A stretch of DNA of 64,000 bases from Pyricularia pennisetigena (taxonomy: Eukaryota; Ascomycota; Sordariomycetes; Magnaporthales; Pyriculariaceae), in contig NC_043743.1 of assembly GCF_004337985.1 (NCBI RefSeq), forward strand, positions 1 through 64,000, in the 5' to 3' direction. The position numbers and the translations under genes are program-made. This document shows positions 47,601-58,068 of the stretch, one piece after another. How positions within the stretch are numbered: the stretch's first letter is position 1; the number at the start of each line of letters is the position of its first letter. The notes below the pieces were generated by a model that worked only from the letters and a program-made list of their open reading frames with translations, was not told the DNA's origin and searched no databases.

Positions 47601-49836
47601 GTTTTCCGGTCCACCGGGCTTTGGGCTTTATGATGGCTGGTGGCACCAGCTCGATGCGTTCCCTGAGAATGTGACCGCTCTCGGGACGTAGAGCATTGTA
47701 GACGAGCTCGTGGTATGCACTGCGGTCCAGGTAAGTGTCCTTGTTGCACAGACCCACCGATACGGACAAGTGATCCTGGATGAGACCTCGAAGCGGCTTG
47801 CCCTGGGTGCCTGATATGTATTGATGATCCGTGTCAGCCAGCTGCAGTGCCTCTGTCCTAGCAACCTCGTTCTGGGGGAAGTGCATGTTCATTTCGTCTC
47901 CATCAAAATCTGCGTTGTAGGTGTTGCAGTTGGCATAGTGCATCCTGATGGTCTTCTCGCCTGGCAGAACTCGGACTCGATGTCCCATAATGGAGGGCTT
48001 GTGGAGGGTTGGTTGACGGTTCATGAGGACGACATCTCCATTCGAGATGTGACGGTGAACCTTTTTGTTGCGCATGTTTCCAGAATTATTGCTGGTTGGG
48101 GCCAGAAGCTGATTGGCAAGAGAAGCACGCTCCTCCTGAGACTTATTCCTCAAATTCACGATCTGACCATTCTCGTTCTCAATGGCTGCTGCTCCAGGCC
48201 ATTTGTCAGGGCCGTTAATAACGGCCTGTTGCATATCTCTAAAGTTATGGCTTGTGACGGGTTCTGGATAGGTAAGTTTCCGCGCAAAGACTGGTGGGAC
48301 GCCAATCTCGTTGGTTTCGATGTTAGGGTCCGGGGATATAACACTGCGAGCAGCGTAGTTTACTCGCTTCCCCATCATATTCTTCCTGAAAAGACCCTCC
48401 TTCTTCTCCAACTTCTGCTTGATGCCTTCTTCGAGCGCCTTTGCAGCAGCACCCTGCGTGGGGCTCTTGGTGTTGTCGATCAAGGTGTTGACGCAGTCTT
48501 GTAGCTCAGTCCAGGCCTCGTGAAGAATCGTCGTATCCTTCCCGTGGCGTTGCGACAGTAGGGAGGTTGGGTTTTGCAAGTCGCGGAAGATTTGGGTGAG
48601 TTTGGTAGATGCCTTCAAGATTGCCTTATAAAGACTGTTCTGCTGTGCCTCGTTGATTTGTGAATCTCCAGTTCGCGCTTCCGGCCGAAATCGATTTGGT
48701 GGGACCAGGAGAGTCTGCACGAAAAACAAGCCGGCATTGATATGCTTGGTGCTCTTGTGACTAGGTTTTGAATTGTAGAAGAGGCTGAGGACCTCTTGCT
48801 CCTTCTCGAACAACAAGTCTAACCTCTCCAAGACTTCCCGGGCGCTGAGATATCGTTGCGATGGTGCCGCCTCGGACTTCTTGGACTTGGGCTTTGGCAG
48901 TTGCACTACGTTACCCTGCTCGTCAAGGTCATCTCCATCGACACTCTCTTCGCCCGAGGATTCCTCCGATGGGAGGCCAGCATCAGGAACGGCCTCATCC
49001 GATTGATATCCCTCGTCGGGTTTGGGCTTCTGGCGGATTGCCATGGCGTCGCGCAGTTTGAAGCGGCCTTGAGCCATCTTGCCCTGGTCTTTGGACGATA
49101 GTGGCTTTTCAAAGATCTTGACGAATCGATCTTTGCGATATGTCGGCGAGACTCCGTTGCAGCTGGCGCAGATTCTCGACTTGGTCATGTCCTGAAGAAA
49201 CTGCTTCACAAGATCCCTTCGCATTTCAGAAGCGCCCTCGTGTTTGCCCTTGCGAATCTCGCCGAGGCTGATCTGGTGTTGTTGGAGCACCTGGCGAACA
49301 TAAGCGTTCCTTTTGCGTATGACTACATCCTCGGTAGTCTTACCACCGTGGGCATCTTCGGTCTCGGAATCGTCGCCCTCTGGGGTGTCACCTTCAGACA
49401 CGCCTTCAAGGCTGTCACCGATCAGGTCTAAGCGCTTGGCCTCGGCAAGCAATCCGTACTGCAGAAGCCTGAAAAGACAAACGTATCGATGTATATCTCT
49501 GCGGCGCATGCGAAATCTGTGACAATATGCGCATTGCGATCTCAGGAGACGAAGGACCTGGTCCATGAAGACGGGGTGGTAGACAGGGACGGGAAGCTCG
49601 ATATGACCGGGGTGACCGGGGCAGGCGGAGGGCCCAAGATTGCAGGTCGCGCATACCGAGTCACCCCATGCTCCCAGAGCGGGATCGTAGAGGCCTCCGG
49701 GCACGGGATTCAGTAGAGTATCGAAGGTGCTATCATTCTCGATCCTCCGCACGGAAAACGCCCTGATCTCGTCGGCCGAGAGCAATTCGAAAGAAACGCT
49801 GTCGATGGACGACGAGACAGGCTGTGAGATATTCAT
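44680..49836 (-). CDS. rpa1: DNA-directed RNA polymerase I largest subunit (Rpa1/RPA190)
   Basis: Catalytic subunit of RNA polymerase I, which makes the large rRNA precursor in the nucleolus. A single exon of 1,718 codons, close to yeast RPA190 (about 1,660). Features by residue: clamp zinc site [17 protein letters not shown] at 62-78; second zinc pair CAYC at 102 and CASC at 223; [20 protein letters not shown] at 483-502; [17 protein letters not shown] near 607; catalytic [15 protein letters not shown] at 641-655 with the three Mg-binding aspartates; bridge-helix and trigger-loop regions around [20 protein letters not shown]; an acidic insert near the C-terminus (about 1,345-1,435; [19 protein letters not shown]) that is a Pol I hallmark and sets it apart from Rpb1 and Rpc1; and no heptad CTD. 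Start: the frame opens 34 codons further upstream, but MNISQPV matches where family proteins begin. It is divergent from prp3. Confidence 0.97.
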   Translation of the reverse strand: [1718 protein letters not shown]

Positions 49837-50356
49837 GGCGGCGACGAGATGACGGGTGCACAACTCGTGGGAAGTTTGGCTGCTCGTCTCAGAGCCGACT
49901 TCACATGGTTTGTTCAGGATACTATAGCCCGCAAACAATTCAGCGGGGAACTCGACGACGATGAGCTCCGAGACGATTTTTTTTGGCGGTGGACGAGGGC
50001 AGAAATATAGAGTGGGGCCGAATTTGACCAGGTGCGAATCGTTGTGGCGTCACAGCGCGTCTCTCAAGACAGAAGACCAGCAGCAGCACCTACCACCTAT
50101 GCAGCCCCAGCAGTGGTGTTTAATTTCTCTTACCGGCGAGGAAAATATACCGACCAAAAGCAGCGCACAAACCTTCAGAGCCTGATACGACGATACGCAA
50201 ATATAAAAAGTACACTGGGATTGATCTTGCCTCAGTCAAGACCGCGCAATTGCCACCTCTTTCTCAGCCTCCCCGTCAACAGTTAACTACTCTTGGACCA
50301 CTAGTAGTGTCATCGCATTCAGTCCTACGACTCTCGAACTGTCCTGTGTCGCTATC
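49837..50356. promoter_or_regulatory. Shared rpa1/prp3 promoter region
   Basis: 520 bp between two divergent housekeeping genes. There is no strong TATA box: an AATATAAAAAG stretch at 50,199 is the best candidate on the prp3 side. The frames that cross it are short. Confidence 0.45.
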
Positions 50357-51820
50357 ATGGACCGCGGCCACAGCCCCGGGCTGGGGCCTCGCCCCGATTC
50401 TGCATCCAAGATACAGAAGCCCGAAACAGCGGCAGACAAAATGGCGGCCTTGAAAGCACGAGTTGCAGCCGCTATTGGCAGCAGCAAAGCCAAGGGAGGC
50501 CTTAATGTCGGTCTGCATCCAATGCTCGAAGAATTGAACAAGCCCAATTCATCTGGTAGGGCGAATGAGTCCCGATCTTTTTCTTTGAGCTCCAACAGGA
50601 CGCCCAACACAAAACATGGCCACAGGAGCTCGGAATCAGGGGCGGGCGCTGGGGTTGGCGATCGCCAGAGCAATCCATACCTCGATACCAGTGCGATGGG
50701 CGGACAATCTACGAAACAACGAGAGCCGCGGCATCTCGTTTTCAATCAGAAGGGAAAGTACATCGCCCAGGGCAATGCGCTCCGAAGGCAAGCCGCCCTC
50801 GAGGCAATGAAGAAGCGCATTGCGGAGCAGACACGCAAGACTGGGATTGACGAGGATCTTGATGTTGCTGTAACATTCATTGAGGAGCCTCCGGATATCG
50901 AATGGTGGGACGAGGGTCTGGTAGATGGACAGAATTACGACATGATAGATGATGAGAGCAAGTTGCGGATCACGTCTGACGACAGCATCATCACGGAGCT
51001 GATACAACACCCGGTTGCATTGGAACCGCCACAGGATAAGAATGTGCAGCCGCCAAAGCCAATGTTCCTCACAGCAAAAGAGCAGAAAAAACTGCGGAGA
51101 CAACGACGTGCGGCCGATCTGAAGGAAAAGCAGGCAAAAGTGCGCCTGGGGCTGCTGCCGCCGGAGCCGCCAAAAATTACCAGGAACAATATGATGGTTG
51201 TGCTTGCGGATCAGGCGGTGAAGGATCCGACAGCAGTGGAGGCGCAGGTCAACAGAGAGGTCGCGAAGCGACATGAGGGCCATCTTCAGGCTAACGAAGA
51301 GCGCAAGCTCACCAAGGAACAGCGGCACGAAAAGCTCGCGGCGAACCAGGAAAAGGATGCATCAAAAGGCCTCCACATGCTGGTATTTAAGATCAACAGC
51401 CTGGCTAATGGACAGCATCGGTACAAGATAGCCGTCAACGCCGAGCAGCACGCTCTGACCGGTATCTGCATAATGCATCCGAAATTCAGCCTTGTCATCG
51501 TCGAAGGCGGCGCGTGGAGCATCGCCAAATACAAGAAGCTCATGCTGAACCGTATCAACTGGACTGAGAACACGCCGTCGCGAGATAGAGACAGCGTCAA
51601 AGCTGGTGTCTCGCGAGACTGGCTGAAGCCCGAGGACGACAAAGGCGGCCTCAAAGACATGTCGAACAACCAGTGCAAGCTCGTATTCGAAGGTGAAGTT
51701 AAGACAAGAGCTTTTAGGAAATGGGGCAGTAAGGTGTGCGAAACTGATGCAGAAGCAAGAGAGGTACTGGCGAGAGTCAAGATGGAGAACTTTTGGGCTC
51801 AGGCAAGAACAGTAACATGA
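50357..51820 (+). CDS. prp3: U4/U6 small nuclear ribonucleoprotein Prp3
   Basis: Splicing factor that holds U4/U6 snRNA in the tri-snRNP with Prp4; Prp3 binds the U4/U6 stem II and the U6 3' region. A single exon of 487 residues. Residues 1-120 are low-complexity (GSSKAKGGLN, SSESGAGAGVG). The PRP3 domain spans about 120-335, with the family blocks NPYLD, HLVFNQKGKYIAQGN, EWWDEGLV and the hallmark FLTAKEQKKLRRQRR at 237-251, then RLGLLPPEPPK. The C-terminal DUF1115/Prp3_C ferredoxin-like domain spans about 340-483, with LTGICI, LVIVEGG and FWAQA. Its length is similar to fungal and yeast Prp3 (469 in yeast) and shorter than the human protein. The start ATG follows GCTATC and has no better upstream choice. 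Confidence 0.96.
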   Translation: MDRGHSPGLGPRPDSASKIQKPETAADKMAALKARVAAAIGSSKAKGGLNVGLHPMLEELNKPNSSGRANESRSFSLSSNRTPNTKHGHRSSESGAGAGVGDRQSNPYLDTSAMGGQSTKQREPRHLVFNQKGKYIAQGNALRRQAALEAMKKRIAEQTRKTGIDEDLDVAVTFIEEPPDIEWWDEGLVDGQNYDMIDDESKLRITSDDSIITELIQHPVALEPPQDKNVQPPKPMFLTAKEQKKLRRQRRAADLKEKQAKVRLGLLPPEPPKITRNNMMVVLADQAVKDPTAVEAQVNREVAKRHEGHLQANEERKLTKEQRHEKLAANQEKDASKGLHMLVFKINSLANGQHRYKIAVNAEQHALTGICIMHPKFSLVIVEGGAWSIAKYKKLMLNRINWTENTPSRDRDSVKAGVSRDWLKPEDDKGGLKDMSNNQCKLVFEGEVKTRAFRKWGSKVCETDAEAREVLARVKMENFWAQARTVT

Positions 51821-54643
51821 GCCTCCGAGCAGATTGGTTGAGGGCATTCTACACTGCAGAAACTAGTCATATTATACACCTTATTTGCAAGGCGTCAGGC
51901 CATCGTAGAGGGTCGTAGTACAAATGCCAAGGAGGTTTCGATGTGTCTCATCATAAATAAGATATCTAATTTCGAGATAAATGGACCATAAGGACGCATG
52001 TACAGGGGGTCGAAGAGCTAGATAGATAAAGAGAGAGAAAGGCGACACTGGAGGTATATGTTAGAAGAGCCACGCGTTCAAAATACAGAAGCAGCCACAC
52101 CTGATAAGGCCATACACTAACCCCAGAAATGAACAAGTGGCCGAACGAACAAATGATATGGTCGTGAGCCAGATATTCAAGGTACCTAGGTAGGTAGGTT
52201 ATCTTGTCCACGGCCTAGACACCTCCTACAGCAGTGCCAGGCCATGGGTACAGGATCCATGAAGGGATCTTCCTTGTGCCAGGAGGCTTGGTTCTATTGG
52301 GAACCTATGGCGACCCGGGTTCCTGCGCATATGATCCACCCGGCTTGTACCTCCTGGCAAAAGCGTTTGATGACATGTCATCAATTGATTCCCACAGCTT
52401 CAGACATCACAAGACCGACCGCCGAGCCACACCAAAACGAACGGTAGGGCAAAAAATTACCTATAAGCTAAGCAAATAGTGCAAGGAAATAACGCTCATA
52501 CAATTCTCGAAACTGGTTGTGATGTTTGCGTCGGGCGCATAATAGGTAACCTTGCCTTACGGCTTGCGGGGTCCGTCTCACTGGTCCTGTAGAGTGAGTG
52601 GGCGCCTTCATTTCCTGCCCGGAACCAGGTACGTACCTGCACAGGCAGCTGGCAGGTACGGTTGGCACTTCGTTGGTCGACTGTGGCTGGACCACGTGTC
52701 AATGCTACCCGTCAATGGCTGGTATGGGTCCATGGTGCTGACCGCCGAAGCAACCAAAACGTTCCATGATGGATACCACACCCCAGCAAATCGAAAAGTA
52801 AAAGAAGCCTACCATGAGCCGAGATAACAAAATAAATACCACACGAAGGTATTCAATGATTTTTTTATTTTTATTGTTTTGTTCATGACGCCTGGGTAAT
52901 CGTCTACGACAGAGGACGAGTATGGTTTCTCTTGTTGTTCATGTTATAGCCTAGGCTCAGTTGACAAGTCCATCTCTCGCCAGTCTGAAAATGGAAACAA
53001 AGAGGAGAAGGGGAAAATTTTTTCGAAGTGTAACAAAGTCAATAAACCTTGCACATATTTGGGAGAGAAGCAGTCGGCACGGTCAAGGGGTGAAATGTTG
53101 CTTTACCACAAAGTACATAAGCTGGATGTTAGGCTTCAGCATAATTAATTGTTGACTTCAGAGTGACGGTTTTTGCTCGAAAGTGGGACCGGAATAAAAA
53201 GTCCGTGACTCGGATGCAGGAGGACATGTGTGGAATATTTTTCCCTGTACCATCAAACATGGTGTTCAGTGGAGGTCGCTACGGCGAACCTTACGGTTGG
53301 TACCTTACCTAAGTGGGTCTGCAAGTCTTTGCTCGCATTCACCGTTGTCTATGATGCGTTGACCAGGTGCCTAACGTTCCTAGGTGAGGTAAATAATACC
53401 TCTATCTTAGGTACCTAAGCTTGGCACCCTGCATGCCGGGCTGGTACCTAAGATCAGGTAGTGACTTTACCGTTTTCTGTTGGGCGTTTTGATTTTTCCA
53501 CTTTAAAGACATGTTTTCAATTGTTTCCTTAGGTTTGAATGCAAAGGCATACCAGCCGGCTTGGACTGAATCTAATTTCCAAGCTCAATGAACGCAATCA
53601 ATGTCAGTGGCTTGCCATATCACAACGCTCAAATGACTACTACAGATCAGATTTTGTGCTACTGTAATTAAATGAACAACAACTTGCTCCCTTGGTCCAG
53701 TACATACGCAATCATAAGCGAGAATCGCTGGCAGGCAAATGTCAGAAGAGGGGGCGTCGCGGGAGGAGGACCGTCGAAGCTGGCAAATGCAAGCCACATC
53801 ACTTCCTGTCTGTCTCCATGTTTCTTGTGTCCTACCCAGTACCTAGAGAGAGCCCCAGTTGATCCACCCAAAGCCGCCCACCCAGAGGCAGATTTGACTG
53901 ACCACACCACAGGCACCATTGAGTCGACATCATTGATGTCCGGGTGCAATGATCCATTTTCCCTGCCCTGACTGTAATTCTGCATCCCAGCGCTGCTCAA
54001 CCGATCGCTTGACACAACACAAATTAGGTATTGAGCGCTCGGCCTGTTCTATGCTCTGACGCTACTGCTCTCTCCCCTTTGTCGACTGCCTCATTTTTTT
54101 TTTCTTGCCCTTTTACTTTTTCTTTTTCTGTCCCCCTTTTTTTTTCCTTTGGCAATTTTACTTCTTGACATCTAACCACCTATTCTTTCGGGATATCGGC
54201 GTGTTTGCTTCAAATATTGATCAAAAAGGTGCTACTTGCTGCGTTTCGTTCCGTGCCGTACACACAGACAAACCTACCTTACCTACCAGGTGGTCACGGT
54301 ACTTGCCTACACCTACCTACCTGCCTTTGCTTCAAGGTACCTGCGAAGACTCGACGGTTAAAAACTGCGCTACTCGATCGGTCCGGACCTTCACCACAAG
54401 CCACACTCACCCGCCATCCATCCATCTATCACCCGGAATCAACAACCGCATTTGACACTGCATTGCATTGGGCTTCAAGACTCATCACCCTTCCGAGACG
54501 GGGTGCATGGCATTCCGTCCAACATGATTCGCCCTCTCCAGTGCACAAGACGTCTGGCAAGCTAAGTCCCCTTCAACAGCAAGTGGCATGACAAGGTCTA
54601 TTCGCAACCTACATTCCAATCCAACAACTTCCATCCTCTCGCC
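51821..54643. other. Long intergenic region, no gene recognised
   Basis: 2.8 kb between prp3 and the Vac7-like gene, both on the plus strand. It contains TACCTAGGTAGGTAGG-type motifs (52,183-52,199) and several GGTACC/CCTAGG palindromes (53,290-53,460; 54,290-54,345) common in Sordariomycete intergenic DNA. Pyrimidine-rich runs at 54,090-54,170 and the ACCTACC repeats at 54,300-54,345 probably belong to the promoter and leader of the next gene. Frames of 60-115 codons exist (for example 53,672-53,971) but overlap on both strands without recognisable domains. Confidence 0.5.
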
Positions 54644-57475
54644 ATGGATCGACCGGATGCCAATCCACAGGTTTCATCAAGCAATGTCTCCTCAGCCACC
54701 AGCTCTCCGCTTGCCTCGAGGGAGCCTTCTCCTACCAGGTCTTTGAGACAATCCATTGCCGCGGCGAGGAATCCCGCGGGCCCCGGGACGCGCTCGCGCA
54801 AGAACAGCCAGAACGATTCTCGGGCTGCGATACGTAACAACGGCGTGCCTGCCCAACTGCAGCAGAAGAACCTCTTTGGAGCTACCGCCCCTACCCTGCT
54901 GCCGACCTCGGCGCCCGAACCGAATCCTAGGTCCTCCTTGCCCCATAAGTCGTCTCCCACCGCTCTCGTTATCGAGCCGCAGCGTGACTCGCCCCGGTGG
55001 CCTGTCTCGCCTCGTCTTAGATCTCCGCCGCCTATATTGAACAAGCCCCCGATCGTCAATTTCCAACGGTCTACGCCTCCTTTACCCTCTGATCAGGGCC
55101 ATTCGGACGTTGAGGCTGATGAGGGCCATTTACAACCTGGTATGCGAACACCGGCTCGAGCCGCCAACACTACAACGTCAACACTTGAAACCGTACAGGA
55201 GGTGAGCCCGCTTGCATCGCCATCATTAGAAGCAATCGGCGCTGCTCTGGAGAATTTGCAAGAGAGCCTTGCCGCAGAGGGGAGCTCTCAGGTCGATCCT
55301 ACCGAGTATTCGGCTAGTCACGCCAGCAAGACCGAAAGTGGAAGCGAATACGGTACCGTTCGACGGTCGAATGTGACGTCGGCGCCTCCTCAGCTCATAA
55401 GCCGGCAGTCCAGCACGTCCAACCTCGCGAGGAGCGCAAAGAACAAACCCAGCGAGGGCACAGTCAAGACCATGACAGTCGAAACCGAGACTGTCACATC
55501 GATCCCAAGCGTGACGTTGGCTCCATCAGGAATTCAGGGATCCAACGGTAGTCTGCGGACGAAGCCAAGCTCCGAAACCATCCGTCCTAAGAAAGAAAAG
55601 AAGAAGTCGGCTAGGAAACAGCAGGCGGTTCAGAACAGTGCTGGTGAGATTATGAGCCCGACAAATGCTGATATTGCCGCGGATGCGGCAGGTGTGCCCC
55701 GGCTGAGGCATTATCCATCGAGCAGATCCGTCATGGGAGGGAATGACATCTGTGTCTTCTCCCCGACACGGGCTGCAAGCGGTCAAGGCCCGCCTTTTGA
55801 TAATGCCACGAGTCCCCGGCGGTCATCAGCACCGGCGGGAACTCGAAGCCATAACCTCGCACCCTTCTATCGAATGAATCATTTGCTAACTTTGCGGCCA
55901 CTCCATTCAGCATCGTCCAAAGCCGACAACTTCGAAGCTAAGATTGCCAGTGCCGTGGACGAGGCCGATACTTCGGACTCGGAGGAGACGTTTGTTTATG
56001 ATTCTAATCCTCCAGATGCACGCGACAGGCCGCATTCGAATCGATTCCACTCGCGCACTCCCAGCGCCGCGTCAATGGTGAGCCAACTTGCCGCCGACCG
56101 GAATGGCATGCGTTCGATACACAGCGTCATGGATAGTCATGCTCCTGCATCTAGCATGGCTCTTAAGAAGAAGAAGTTCTCCAACTCTTACAGTACCAGC
56201 AGCAATAATGCCGGGTCGGGCCCGGCGGCTGATGGCAGTCCGATGCTACATGCCAACGAGGACGACGGGCATGCTCGGGGAGGCTCGTCGAACCAGGGCT
56301 CAGCCCGTGGCACGGCGCATCGCCAACCTCACCATCACTTTGGTGTGTGGGGTCGCAATGCCGGAGGTAATGGCCACACCTATCTGTTCGATAACGAATC
56401 TCCTTTTAGTTCTGGCCCCAAGACCAGGCTATCAGGTGGTAGTGGCGCAGTCGGTTCTGTGCGACCCTCGCCTGGCCCACCGAGCCCTCGTTTTAGCAAC
56501 TTGTCGCCTCGAAATGCTGCAGGAAGTGGCAAAAAGAACCAGGGCTATGGGGCTATGGGGATGTACGATCTCGACGATACAACTACAACAGGTGCCGACG
56601 ACGAGCGGGCATCGCTGTTGCCAACCTCGATTCGGTCTAGCAGGTCTCGCCGAGGGCCTCGTTCATATCATCATCACTCTCTTGGTGGAGGTCACCATCT
56701 ACCCCATGTACCCTATCGCCAGCACCTCCATGGACACCCACCGTCGTTGCTCAATAGAATGGCCAGCTGCCTGGTACTGGCTGTTATGCTTCTACTGGTT
56801 GTTTCCGGGGCTATTGGCTTCATGTTTGCCACGTCTCAGCCGCTCACCAATGTCGAGCTTGTCAAAATCGCGAACGTCATTGCTAGTGAACAAGAGCTCA
56901 TGTTTGACATGACCCTCAAGGCACAAAATCCCAACGTCGTCGTTGTCGTGGTGGATTCCTCGGACCTGGAAATATTTGCCAAATCACCGCATGCGGGAAC
57001 TGATGCCGACTGGAGGGCCGCTGAAACAAGGTCAAAACTAGCGCGCCCTCGCTCGACAAGACGAAAAGGTAGAGGAAGCGGGGCACTTGATAATATACTG
57101 TCTCCTTCGGCCCCGGTAGAGTTTCTCGACGAACCAAACGAAGACCAGCCGGCTGATGACACGGCTCCCAACATGCGCTTGGGCACGGTTTTCGAGCTAG
57201 ACCAGCCGTTCTCCTTCGAGGGGTCTTTCTTCAACAAGGGAGCCTCGATCTCTACAGGTGGTCTTCGGTTACAGCGACCTGGCAACGGGACCGAAGGTGG
57301 CACGGAAAGATGGGAACGTATAGTGGAAGACGAATTCGATCTCATTCTCAAGGGTGTCCTCAAGTATACCCTGCCCCTGAGCCAGCGCGTTCGCACCATT
57401 GCAATTGCTGGCCGCACCAAAGTCAAACCAAACTCGGCCAATGATCCAGGAACGGGGCCGAAGAAGCCTGACTAA
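54644..57475 (+). CDS. vac7: Vac7-like vacuolar membrane protein (regulator of PtdIns(3,5)P2 synthesis)
   Basis: Homologue of yeast Vac7, a vacuolar membrane activator of the Fab1 PtdIns3P 5-kinase complex that controls vacuole size and inheritance. A single exon of 943 residues. Residues 1-705 are a long Ser/Pro/Thr-rich cytosolic region with RS, RTPS and SPR phosphorylation-type motifs and an RPKKEKKKSARKQQ basic patch near 315. One transmembrane segment, SCLVLAVMLLLVVSGAIGF, lies at about 708-726. The lumenal part has the strongly conserved block TNVELVKIANVIASEQELMF, then KAQNPNVVVVVVDSSDLEIF and AKSPHAG. Published structure predictions place this lumenal part of Vac7 in the LEA-2 fold shared with TMEM106B and Tag1. 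The strand-rich end (VLKYTLPLSQRVRTIAIAG) fits that. Such fungal proteins are sometimes annotated as phospholipid metabolism enzyme regulators. The start CGCCATGG has good context. It is preceded by a long pyrimidine-rich leader. Confidence 0.9.
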   Translation: MDRPDANPQVSSSNVSSATSSPLASREPSPTRSLRQSIAAARNPAGPGTRSRKNSQNDSRAAIRNNGVPAQLQQKNLFGATAPTLLPTSAPEPNPRSSLPHKSSPTALVIEPQRDSPRWPVSPRLRSPPPILNKPPIVNFQRSTPPLPSDQGHSDVEADEGHLQPGMRTPARAANTTTSTLETVQEVSPLASPSLEAIGAALENLQESLAAEGSSQVDPTEYSASHASKTESGSEYGTVRRSNVTSAPPQLISRQSSTSNLARSAKNKPSEGTVKTMTVETETVTSIPSVTLAPSGIQGSNGSLRTKPSSETIRPKKEKKKSARKQQAVQNSAGEIMSPTNADIAADAAGVPRLRHYPSSRSVMGGNDICVFSPTRAASGQGPPFDNATSPRRSSAPAGTRSHNLAPFYRMNHLLTLRPLHSASSKADNFEAKIASAVDEADTSDSEETFVYDSNPPDARDRPHSNRFHSRTPSAASMVSQLAADRNGMRSIHSVMDSHAPASSMALKKKKFSNSYSTSSNNAGSGPAADGSPMLHANEDDGHARGGSSNQGSARGTAHRQPHHHFGVWGRNAGGNGHTYLFDNESPFSSGPKTRLSGGSGAVGSVRPSPGPPSPRFSNLSPRNAAGSGKKNQGYGAMGMYDLDDTTTTGADDERASLLPTSIRSSRSRRGPRSYHHHSLGGGHHLPHVPYRQHLHGHPPSLLNRMASCLVLAVMLLLVVSGAIGFMFATSQPLTNVELVKIANVIASEQELMFDMTLKAQNPNVVVVVVDSSDLEIFAKSPHAGTDADWRAAETRSKLARPRSTRRKGRGSGALDNILSPSAPVEFLDEPNEDQPADDTAPNMRLGTVFELDQPFSFEGSFFNKGASISTGGLRLQRPGNGTEGGTERWERIVEDEFDLILKGVLKYTLPLSQRVRTIAIAGRTKVKPNSANDPGTGPKKPD

Positions 57476-57955
57476 AATGAAAATCGATGGAAGTTCTTTG
57501 TTCCCCCTTTTCAGTCAGGACTCTCGACTCACATCTCCATGCCCCAACTTCTCTCTTTTGCCATTTCAAATTTACGTTTACATATTGCCATTTTCTCATA
57601 AAGGTAGCTGGGAGGGTTTTTTTTTTAAATTCATTTCAACAGCAGGGTTTGATTCAGTCAGCACTTTTCTACAAGGTGAACATCATCTCTTATTAGCGAA
57701 AGGAGTTTCGGTTCAGGCGAAAGTAACACAAATCCACAAGGCGCGTCATGAGGGCCATCAAGAATTACAATATAAAGTCATGTTCTTTTATTTTTATTCG
57801 CCACTTTGCAACTTTTTGAGTCCAACCCTGCCATTTTTAAAACTCTTTCACGACCTGGATGTCGATTATCACTGCCACTGTCATACTTTTCGTGGCCACC
57901 TTGTAGATCAATTTTTTGATGAGATGAGAACGTAAAGAAGCAGTCAAGGAGGGAG

Positions 57956-57988
<33 letters not shown>

Positions 57989-57994
57989 TACATN

Positions 57995-58068
<74 letters not shown>

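Noticed and set aside
49837..49938. 34-codon N-terminal extension of the RNA polymerase I subunit
   Set aside because: Not part of the family; the downstream Met (MNISQPV) fits the usual start.
53672..53971. 99-codon frame as a secreted protein gene
   Set aside because: No signal peptide, overlapping frames on the other strand and no supporting splice or promoter context.
56088..56912. 274-codon frame overlapping vac7
   Set aside because: Alternative-frame shadow of the Vac7-like protein.
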